Below are positions 1 to 5,503 of a stretch of 8,896 bases of DNA, one piece after another. The notes beneath the pieces were generated by a model. It did not search any database. It saw only the letters and a list, made by a program, of their open reading frames with translations, and was not told the DNA's origin. Made by a program: the position numbers and the translations under genes. The stretch is taken from assembly GCA_001916035.1 (NCBI GenBank), contig MNRQ01000043.1:1-8896 (forward strand), read 5' to 3'. The stretch is from Clostridium sp. 27_14. Lineage in GTDB: Bacteria; Bacillota; Clostridia; TANB77; CAG-508. Numbering within the stretch: position 1 is the first letter of the stretch; each line of letters begins with the position of its first letter.

Positions 1-318
1 TAATCACACCAATTTGCTCTAACCCTATTAAAACTAATAAAAACTCAAGTTAACAAAATTTCTCAAAAATCACAATCAAATTCTCATAACCCGAAGGCCA
101 AAACAAAGAACACAAAACAAAAGAAAAAAAGCAATAAATAAAATAATAAGAACCATTATTAGAAAACAACAAAACAAAAAAAAAAAGACACAAAAGAAAC
201 GCAAAAAATAACAAAAAAATATTGAGAAAAAAAAATAAATATGATATAAATAAAAAGAAAAAAAGAAAAACAAAAGCAACATAAAAAAATAAAAAATAAA
301 AAAGGAAAGAAAAGAACA
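1..318. other. Gene-free upstream region with A-rich leader
   Basis: No gene is supported here. The first ~110 bases have ordinary T content, and stops occur in all three forward frames by position 53, so at most a few codons of an upstream gene could be present. From about 110 to 318 the + strand becomes extremely A-rich and T-poor, as before the other genes in the window. The stretch ends in a purine-rich ribosome binding site (AAAGGAAAG at 301-309) for the gene at 319. I see no convincing promoter or terminator. Confidence 0.6.
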
Positions 319-804
319 ATGAAGAACCAAGAAAACATAGAATACACATACAAACACAGAAAAATAGTAAAATACCTAGCAGAAAAATACATACAAAAAA
401 ACAAAAAAGAAAAAATAAAGCAAATAGAAGAACACGACATCGACAAAATATACATGTACTTAATATACGAAAAAAAAGAAGTATCAAGAATACACAGAAA
501 AATATCAAAACACCACCAAAACGAAAAAGAAAAAACAGAAGTAGACTATGAAGAAATGGCATTAGACTGGGAAAGTGCAAGATACACAAAAGAAGACAAG
601 CCACTAAACGCATATGACACGCTATACAAATACTATCCAGAGCTAGAAAAACAAATACTACCAATACTAAAAGAATGGGGAATAGCCAAAAGCAACATGC
701 CAAAAGAAAAAGACATAGAAGAATACGCAAAAAAAGTAAAAAACACAACAATAGAAGAAATAAAAAAAGAAATAAAAAAAGACTTAGAAAAAAGGCTAAG
801 ATAG
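319..804 (+). CDS. Small helical protein, DUF5662-like
   Basis: This is a 161-residue, charged, apparently all-helical, soluble protein with no signal peptide or membrane segment. Its pattern resembles the DUF5662 family, which has no established function: an N-terminal helix with H13, then HD at residues 39-40 followed by K43, then H59 and the pair H65-H66, then a DWESA motif at 83-87. In such arrangements spaced His/Asp residues suggest a metal site, but that is inference. The last ~35 residues are a Lys/Glu-rich helix. The ATG at 319 follows AAAGGAAAG at 301-309 with normal spacing, and the gene ends in TAG. The next gene starts 191 bases downstream on the same strand, with no terminator seen between them. 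The family call is from memory of the motif spacing only. The coding region itself is convincing because of its mixed composition and in-frame aromatic and His residues. Confidence 0.75.
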   Translation: MKNQENIEYTYKHRKIVKYLAEKYIQKNKKEKIKQIEEHDIDKIYMYLIYEKKEVSRIHRKISKHHQNEKEKTEVDYEEMALDWESARYTKEDKPLNAYDTLYKYYPELEKQILPILKEWGIAKSNMPKEKDIEEYAKKVKNTTIEEIKKEIKKDLEKRLR

Positions 805-995
805 AAAAAAGAAGAAAGATTAAAGTAAAAGAAAAGCAAAAACAAAAGAAAAATAAAAAAGCAGCCTAAACATAAAAACAAAAAAAGAAAAACCAAGAGA
901 AAAAGAAAAACTAACAATAAGAAAAAAACAAATTTAAGCAAAAGCAAAATAAGAACAAAGACAAACAAAAAATAAAAGAAAAAAAGGAGGAAAAA
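805..995. other. A-rich spacer with strong RBS
   Basis: This 191-base spacer consists almost wholly of A with scattered G and C and very little T. It shows no hairpin terminator, so readthrough from the preceding gene is possible. It ends in a strong Shine-Dalgarno sequence, GGAGG at 986-990, five bases before the ATG of the bile salt hydrolase. Confidence 0.6.
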
Positions 996-1970
996 ATGTG
1001 CACAGCAGCAACATACAAAACCAAAGACTTCTACTTTGGAAGAACATTAGACTACGAAAAATCATATAAAAACGAAATAACAATAACGCCAAGAAATTAC
1101 GAAATAAAATTCAGTGAACAAGGGTCAATAAAAAGTCACTATGCAATAATAGGAATGGCACATGTAGCAGAAAACTATCCACTATATTATGACGCAATAA
1201 ACGAAAAAGGATTAGGGATAGCAGGATTAAACTTTGTCGGAAACGCAAAATACAACAAGAGCAAAAACGGAAAAACAAATATAGCACAATATGAATTCAT
1301 ACCATGGATATTAAGCCAAAGTGCAACAGTAGAAGAAGCAAAAAAGAAAATAGAAGAAATAAACATCACAGACACACAATTTAACAGTCAATTACCAGTA
1401 GCACAATTACACTGGATAATAGCAGACAGCAAAGAAACCATAACAGTAGAAGCAGTACAAGAAGGAATCAAGATATATGAAAATCCAATAGGAATCCTAA
1501 CCAACAATCCAACATTTGACAAGCAAATGTTTACGCTAAGTAAATACAGAAACTTATCAGCCAAAAGCAAAGAAAACACATTTGGAAAAGGAATAGAACT
1601 AAAAGAATATAGCAGAGGCATGGGAACGCTAGGATTACCAGGAGATCTAACTTCAGAATCAAGATTTATAAGAGCAGCCTTTGTAAAAATGAACTCAATA
1701 TCAGCAGAAAGTGAAAAGAAAAGTGTAAGCCAATTCTTTCACATATTAAACTCAGTAGAACAACCAAGAGGAAGTTGTGAAGTAGAAAACCAAAAATATG
1801 AAATAACAATTTATACATCATGTTGCAATGCAAGCAAAGGAATATATTACTACACAACGTATGACAACCATCAAATAACAGCAATATATATGCATAAAGA
1901 AAACTTAAACAGCAAAGATCTAATAAGATATACTCCAATAACAGAAGAACAAATAAACGAACAAAACTAA
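996..1970 (+). CDS. bsh: Choloylglycine hydrolase (bile salt hydrolase)
   Basis: This enzyme cleaves the amide bond of glycine- or taurine-conjugated bile salts, releasing free bile acid and the amino acid. It is an Ntn-hydrolase of the choloylglycine hydrolase/penicillin V acylase family and is normally cytoplasmic; no signal peptide is seen. At 324 residues it has the usual length. The protein starts M-C-T, so removing Met exposes the nucleophile Cys2, which makes this start certain. The other active-site positions are all present: R16 and D19 (FGRTLD), N79 (GLGIAGLNF), N170 (LTNNPTFD) and R223 (SESRFIR). These match C2, R18, D21, N82, N175 and R228 of the Clostridium perfringens enzyme, allowing for small loop differences. 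The loop before GLPGD reads YSRGMG (205-210), carrying an S-R-G motif reported for glycine-preferring lactobacillar enzymes; this specificity is inference. The RBS is GGAGG at 986-990. Penicillin V acylase activity is the main alternative, but the overall similarity is to bile salt hydrolases. Confidence 0.96.
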   Translation: MCTAATYKTKDFYFGRTLDYEKSYKNEITITPRNYEIKFSEQGSIKSHYAIIGMAHVAENYPLYYDAINEKGLGIAGLNFVGNAKYNKSKNGKTNIAQYEFIPWILSQSATVEEAKKKIEEINITDTQFNSQLPVAQLHWIIADSKETITVEAVQEGIKIYENPIGILTNNPTFDKQMFTLSKYRNLSAKSKENTFGKGIELKEYSRGMGTLGLPGDLTSESRFIRAAFVKMNSISAESEKKSVSQFFHILNSVEQPRGSCEVENQKYEITIYTSCCNASKGIYYYTTYDNHQITAIYMHKENLNSKDLIRYTPITEEQINEQN

Positions 1971-2122
1971 AGCAAAAAAGTCCAAAAAGTAACAAAAGAA
2001 ACATCTAGTAAAAGGCCCCAAATAAAAACAACTAAAACTAAAAATAACTAAAAATAAAAACAAATAAAAATGAATAAAAAAACAAAAAATGGCAAAAATA
2101 AAGAAAAAGAAAAAATAAAAGA

Positions 2123-2130
2123 AAAGGAGA
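2123..2130 (+). promoter_or_regulatory. RBS that sets the start at 2139
   Basis: AAAGGAGA lies eight bases before the ATG at 2139. The in-frame ATG further upstream at 2070 has only A-rich sequence before it and no Shine-Dalgarno match. The 23 codons between the two starts encode almost only Lys, Glu, Asn and Arg, as expected from translating an A-rich leader. The start at 2139 is therefore preferred. Confidence 0.75.
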
Positions 2131-2138
2131 GACTAAAG

Positions 2139-2930
2139 ATGGATAAAAAAGAAAAGATAGAAGACACAAAATGGGAAGAAAAAAACAATAGCCAAGCAAA
2201 AAACAATAATCAAAAACAAAGCAAAATAGAAAACAATAATCAAGAAACGGACACAACAAAAAAAGAAGAAAATCAAAACGAGCAAAAGCAAGAAATCCGT
2301 AAGCAAAAAGAAGAAGCAAAAGAAGAAGCAAAAACAAGTATAGAAAAAGCAACTAAAGAAAACAACACAACGGAAAAAGAATACAAAGAACAAACAAAAG
2401 CAGAAAAGGAAAAAAAAGACATAAAAGAAACACAAGAAAAATCTAAAGAGACAAAAAAAGAATACAAAGAAAATTTAAAAGAAACAGTCCAAAATGCAGA
2501 AAAAGAAGAAAGCATCAAAGAAAAAATAGCAAAAATAAAGAAAATCAAAGCCAAAAAAGGAATAAGAAATGCAGGAATAGTAATAATAGCAATAATAATA
2601 ATCTTTATATTAGTGTTAATACTAGATAAAAGCCAAAACACATTTAATGGCCAAGTATTAAAAATAGTAGGAATAACAGAACAAAAAACAGAAGAAGCAA
2701 AAGAAAAACAAGAAAGCAAAGAAGAAAAAAAGGAAAAAGAAAAAGCAGTAAAAGTAGCCCAAAAGAAATTTAAAGAACTAGGAGAAAAAGCCAAAAAAGA
2801 AGAACTAGAAGTATTAAAAATCAAAAGAAAAGGCGAATACTATTACTATATATCAGCAAAAGATAATACAGTAGAAATAAGAATAACAGACAACAAAATA
2901 ACAAGAGTAAACAGCGTACCAGTAGAATAA
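2139..2930 (+). CDS. Single-pass membrane protein, K/E-rich, small C-terminal domain
   Basis: From the ATG at 2139 this is a 263-residue protein of unknown function. Residues 1-137 are extremely rich in Lys, Glu, Gln and Asn, lack hydrophobic cores, and probably form a disordered or long-helical cytoplasmic region. A basic stretch (about 130-144) precedes one transmembrane helix at about 145-162 (AGIVIIAIIIIFILVLIL). By the positive-inside rule, the N-terminus is cytoplasmic and the C-terminus outside. A charged linker (163-202) leads to a folded-looking domain at about 203-263: a helix (AVKVAQKKFKELGEKAKK), then beta-strand-like segments around GEYYYYIS, VEIRIT and KITRVNSV. This helix-plus-strands layout resembles PepSY-type domains, but the match is weak and I would not assign a function. 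No signal peptide or catalytic motif is seen. The gene begins 168 bases after the hydrolase and is followed by the island carrying the terminator at 3071. Confidence 0.8.
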   Translation: MDKKEKIEDTKWEEKNNSQAKNNNQKQSKIENNNQETDTTKKEENQNEQKQEIRKQKEEAKEEAKTSIEKATKENNTTEKEYKEQTKAEKEKKDIKETQEKSKETKKEYKENLKETVQNAEKEESIKEKIAKIKKIKAKKGIRNAGIVIIAIIIIFILVLILDKSQNTFNGQVLKIVGITEQKTEEAKEKQESKEEKKEKEKAVKVAQKKFKELGEKAKKEELEVLKIKRKGEYYYYISAKDNTVEIRITDNKITRVNSVPVE

Positions 2931-3070
2931 TATATATGCAATCAAAAAGTTGTGATTACGTTGTAACGGAGAACTAATAAAATAATAATATATGCAACCA
3001 GTAAATACAATTCCAAATCAAGCAAAAACTAATCCAAAAAGGTAAAGAAATAAGTATATAAATATAATTA

Positions 3071-3097
3071 AAGTAGCAGAAAATGCTACTTTTTTTG
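3071..3097 (+). terminator. Rho-independent terminator
   Basis: The stem AAGTAGCA (3071-3078) pairs perfectly with TGCTACTT (3084-3091) around a GAAAA loop and runs into a T tract (3090-3096). It is the only clear intrinsic terminator on the + strand in the window. It lies about 140 bases after the membrane protein gene, so it probably ends the upstream transcript and separates it from the secreted-protein genes. Confidence 0.85.
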
Positions 3098-3125
3098 TGT
3101 TCTAGGAAAGCTCTCTGAACTTCCT

Positions 3126-3224
3126 ATAATATTAAAAATAACAATGCACAGAAATTTGCTTTACAAATTTCGCACCCAAACAAAGACTCGAACTTAAAAA
3201 AGTTCTAATAAATGCTAATATTAT
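3126..3224. repeat. 9-bp inverted repeat enclosing two hairpins
   Basis: ATAATATTA at 3126-3134 and its exact reverse complement TAATATTAT at 3216-3224 bracket the hairpins at 3145-3174 and 3190-3205. A 9-bp AT-only match can arise by chance here, so the case rests on the nested arrangement. I see no clear target-site duplication outside it. Confidence 0.4.
3145..3174. repeat. Bulged inverted repeat (hairpin)
   Basis: GAAATTTG (3151-3158) pairs perfectly with CAAATTTC (3164-3171) around CTTTA. The stem extends by TGC (3145-3147) with GCA (3172-3174) across a three-base ACA bulge. Read on the - strand, a T-rich run follows the hairpin, so it could act as a weak terminator in that direction. 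It could also be part of a structured RNA or a dispersed repeat. Confidence 0.6.
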
Positions 3225-3459
3225 TAATAACTGCTTTTTGATCTAAAAAACAAAAAATAAAAAGTAAACAAAAGCAAAAAACCCCTAAGAAAAGCCAGAA
3301 AAAAATAAAACAAATGTAACAAAGATGTAAACAAAATGACAAAAACAAAGTAAAAGCAAAAAATCCGTAAAAAGAAAAGCAAAAAAAGCAAAAAGGCACA
3401 AATTGACACGAAATGACAAATAAGATAAAGTAAAAATATAAGACAAAAGGAAGAAATGC

Positions 3460-3512
3460 GTCAAAACACAGAAAAAACAAAGAAGATCCGCCAAGTCAAA
3501 ACACAGAAAAAA
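3460..3512. repeat. 18-bp direct repeat pair
   Basis: GTCAAAACACAGAAAAAA occurs at 3460-3477 and again at 3495-3512, 35 bases apart start to start. It resembles the 19-bp tandem unit just downstream (shared AAACACA-AAAA core) and may be a diverged part of the same repeat family. Confidence 0.75.
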
Positions 3513-3534
3513 AGTAAAAACAAAAAAAAACGCC

Positions 3535-3611
3535 AAACAAAAACACAAAAAGTAAACAAAAACACAAAAAGTAAACAAAAACACAAAAAGTAAACAAAAA
3601 CACAAAAAAGT
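3535..3611. repeat. 19-bp tandem repeat, four copies
   Basis: The unit AAACAAAAACACAAAAAGT is repeated exactly at 3535-3553, 3554-3572 and 3573-3591. A fourth copy at 3592-3611 has one extra A. The identity suggests recent slippage expansion and makes the copy number a likely site of strain variation upstream of the gene at 3688. Confidence 0.9.
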
Positions 3612-3687
3612 AAAAAATAATAAAAGCCATAATACAGCAAAAAACAAACAAAAGAAACAAAAAATCTGGGAAAAGGAGGAAAAGCAA

Positions 3688-5298
3688 ATGCTAGAAAGAA
3701 AGCTAAAAAAAGCAATAGCACAAATACTACTAATAATAGCAATAGCAACAGTAACAATAATAAGTATACCAGCAGGAAAAGTATATGCAAGCACTCTAGA
3801 ACCAGCAAACGACCAAAAAATAGAATACAGAGCAATATCACAAGAAGTTGTAAACGGAAAAAAGCAACTAATAATAGAAGTAAGAATAAGAAAACTAAAA
3901 TTCAAAGGAATAGACTTAAGATTACAATATAATACAGCCCTCTTAACACCATCAAACATAGAAACAAACGCAGCAATAGACGTAAATGATGCAGACGGGA
4001 TACCAAGCAACTACACATATATAAACGGATTCGAAAAATATATGGACATGTTAGAAATAGAAGGAACAACAGGAGAACTAAGAATGGTATACTCAATACT
4101 AGGAGAAGACGAAAGAACAGGAACAAACAACTATTATAAAGAAGAAACAGCAAATCAACCAATAGTAGAAGTAGCAGACGAAGCAATAATAGGAAAAATA
4201 AGTTTCCAAATGGAAGACGAAACAGCCATAACAACAGACGACATCAAATTAAAAACAGGAAGCACATCACCAACAACAGGAATAAAAGTAGTAACAAGCG
4301 AATCAAACAACTATCAAGCACAATCACTATTTGAATTTACATTAGATTTAAAATCAAAAAACGCAAATCTAAAAAAGATAGAAATAAGTAATGGAAACAA
4401 TGAAGAAGGAAACTACAGAAGTTACGACCTAAATCCAACATTTGACAAAGACACATTAGAATATGAAACAAAAATAGTAGAATATATAGACAGTGTAAAT
4501 TTAAAAACACAAGCAGAAGACGCAAAATCAACAATAAAAATAAAATATCCCAAAAAAGATAAAAACGGAAAAACAGAAAGAGACAATAATGGAAATATAG
4601 TATATGAAGAAAAGAAAATAACAGACACAAGTCAAGAAATACAAGAAAAAATAGAACTAAACAAATTAGGAGAAGAAGACACAATAATAGAAATCACAGT
4701 AACAGCAGAAAAGCAAGAAATACAAAAAACATACAAAATACATATAAAAAGACCATATGGAAAAATAAAAGGAAAAATACAACTAGGAAACGGACTAAAA
4801 GAAAGTATGGATGGCTCATATGGAATAACAATGAATTATGTAGCAGACTTAAGAATATACAAACAAGACCAAATAAATTGGGACGACATCATACAAGGAA
4901 ATCTTTCATTAGATGATGTAGACAGCGAACAAACAGAAAAAACAACAAAATCAGATGATGAAGGAAACTACGAAATATATGTAATCCCAGGAAAATATGA
5001 TTTCTATGCAGAAAGACAAGGATTCCTAGCAGATATAACAAGCAAAATAACAATAAACGAAAATGACGAAATAGATTTAGGAACAAAAATACTATACGAA
5101 GGAGACGCAGACAGAAGCGGAATTATAGACTTAAATGACACAATAGAAATAGTAAACAGCATGGGAGCAAGCAAAGGAGACAGTATATATTCAGAAAAAT
5201 ATGACTTTGGACAAAAAGGATATGTATCATTAGATGATATGGTAAGTGTAGTAGGAAACCTATATAAAACAATAAAAATAAAAAAATACACAGGATAA
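3688..5298 (+). CDS. Secreted cohesin-like/dockerin-like multidomain protein
   Basis: This 536-residue exported protein has several recognisable modules. A signal peptide spans 1-34 (KLKK, hydrophobic core, VYA cleavage before S35). Residues ~42-205 form a cohesin-like beta domain (KGIDLRLQYN, then IIGKISFQM). Residues ~222-355 match the cadherin-like beta-sandwich pattern (LKKIEIS, LNPTFDKDTLEYE, Y-x-I-x-I-KRP). Residues ~357-468 resemble a carboxypeptidase-regulatory-like domain (GKIKGKI, SDDEGNYEIYVIPGKYDF). The C-terminus (~471-528) is a type I dockerin-like module. Its first calcium loop is good (GDADRSGIIDLND, with D473, D475, S477, D481 and D484). Its second is degenerate (YDFGQKGYVSLDD, with G508 and K510 where acidic or Asn ligands are usual). 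No sortase motif or transmembrane anchor is seen, so attachment might be through the dockerin-like end. AGGAGG at 3674-3679 supports the start. The next gene encodes another exported protein with a similar N-terminal domain. The module calls are by pattern; the substrate or partner is unknown. Confidence 0.88.
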   Translation: MLERKLKKAIAQILLIIAIATVTIISIPAGKVYASTLEPANDQKIEYRAISQEVVNGKKQLIIEVRIRKLKFKGIDLRLQYNTALLTPSNIETNAAIDVNDADGIPSNYTYINGFEKYMDMLEIEGTTGELRMVYSILGEDERTGTNNYYKEETANQPIVEVADEAIIGKISFQMEDETAITTDDIKLKTGSTSPTTGIKVVTSESNNYQAQSLFEFTLDLKSKNANLKKIEISNGNNEEGNYRSYDLNPTFDKDTLEYETKIVEYIDSVNLKTQAEDAKSTIKIKYPKKDKNGKTERDNNGNIVYEEKKITDTSQEIQEKIELNKLGEEDTIIEITVTAEKQEIQKTYKIHIKRPYGKIKGKIQLGNGLKESMDGSYGITMNYVADLRIYKQDQINWDDIIQGNLSLDDVDSEQTEKTTKSDDEGNYEIYVIPGKYDFYAERQGFLADITSKITINENDEIDLGTKILYEGDADRSGIIDLNDTIEIVNSMGASKGDSIYSEKYDFGQKGYVSLDDMVSVVGNLYKTIKIKKYTG

Positions 5299-5299
5299 A

Positions 5300-5406
5300 G
5301 AGTCAATGAACAAAACGACAAATAAACAAAAAAGGAATCAATAATTCAAACGACAAATAAACACAAAAAAGTGTCAATAACCCAAAAGGCACTCCAAACA
5401 AAAAAA
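5300..5406. repeat. Three imperfect ~36-bp repeats
   Basis: Three related units lie head to tail just after the stop at 5298: about 5300-5333, 5334-5370 and 5371-5406. Each begins with a variant of G-N-N-TCAAT, continues through a CAAAACGACA-like segment and ends in an A run. Copies 1 and 2 share AAACGACAAATAAACA exactly (5313-5328 and 5348-5363); copy 3 is more diverged. No dyad symmetry or spacer pattern like CRISPR is present. Confidence 0.6.
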
Positions 5407-5413
5407 GCAAGGC

Positions 5414-5453
5414 AAAAACAGTCAAAAAAATAAAAAAACAGTCAAAAAAATAA
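5414..5453. repeat. 20-bp tandem duplication
   Basis: Two successive 20-bp copies contain the core ACAGTCAAAAAAATAAAA, with the GTC triplets at 5421 and 5441. Together with the ~36-bp units upstream they fill most of the spacer before the giant gene. The spacer has no hairpin terminator, so cotranscription with the preceding gene is possible. Confidence 0.8.
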
Positions 5454-5503
5454 AAAACAACAAAAGAAAAGTAAAAAAGAAAATAAAAGAAGGAGAAAGA
5501 AAT

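Larger units (their letters stand above)
2931..3240. other. T-containing structured intergenic island
   Basis: This gap differs from the rest of the window in having ordinary T content and clustered dyads. It contains a 10-bp direct repeat ATATATGCAA (2932-2941 and 2988-2997), a rho-independent terminator (3071-3097), and a hairpin TAGGAA/TTCCTA (3103-3108 with 3121-3126). It also holds the bulged hairpin at 3145-3174, a hairpin GAACTT/AAGTTC (3190-3205), and an outer 9-bp inverted repeat ATAATATTA/TAATATTAT (3126-3134 with 3216-3224) enclosing the last two hairpins. It may hold the 3' end of the upstream transcript plus a structured RNA, a small repeat element, or regulatory DNA for the downstream genes. 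No protein gene of meaningful size is supported. Confidence 0.55.
3241..3687. other. Long T-poor A-rich leader before secreted-protein gene
   Basis: About 450 bases made almost entirely of A with C and G lie between the structured island and the gene at 3688; 3541-3600, for example, contains only three T. No gene is supported. Reverse-strand frames stay open here only because the tract lacks the bases needed for stops, and they would encode Phe/Leu/Cys low-complexity sequence. The tract contains short direct and tandem repeats (annotated separately) and ends in AGGAGG at 3674-3679, eight bases before the ATG. If transcribed, it would form a long, largely unstructured 5' leader. Confidence 0.6.

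Noticed and set aside
675..869. Forward 64-codon frame rich in Lys and Arg
   Set aside because: It overlaps the end of the gene at 319-804 in another frame, has no proper RBS, and is the expected translation of A-rich DNA.
2070..2138. Upstream in-frame ATG for the membrane protein
   Set aside because: It has no Shine-Dalgarno sequence, whereas the ATG at 2139 has AAAGGAGA at the right distance. The added residues are leader-like Lys/Glu/Asn.
2936..3045. Two tiny open frames (2936-2977 and 2992-3045), each starting ATGCAA inside the ATATATGCAA repeat
   Set aside because: They encode only 13 and 17 residues and lack a well-placed RBS. The repeated start context is curious but not enough to call genes.
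3125..3130. Perfect TATAAT that could be a -10 box for the downstream genes
   Set aside because: No acceptable -35 hexamer lies 16-18 bases upstream, and TATAAT is expected by chance in such AT-rich DNA.
3183..3195. Reverse-strand AAGTTCGAGTCTT resembling a tRNA T arm, possibly a tRNA fragment or att site
   Set aside because: The stem would have only three base pairs, and no acceptor, D or anticodon arm can be built around it. No integrase gene is present.
5300..5453. Possible CRISPR array
   Set aside because: The repeats are imperfect, adjacent without unique spacers, and vary along their length. No cas genes are present.
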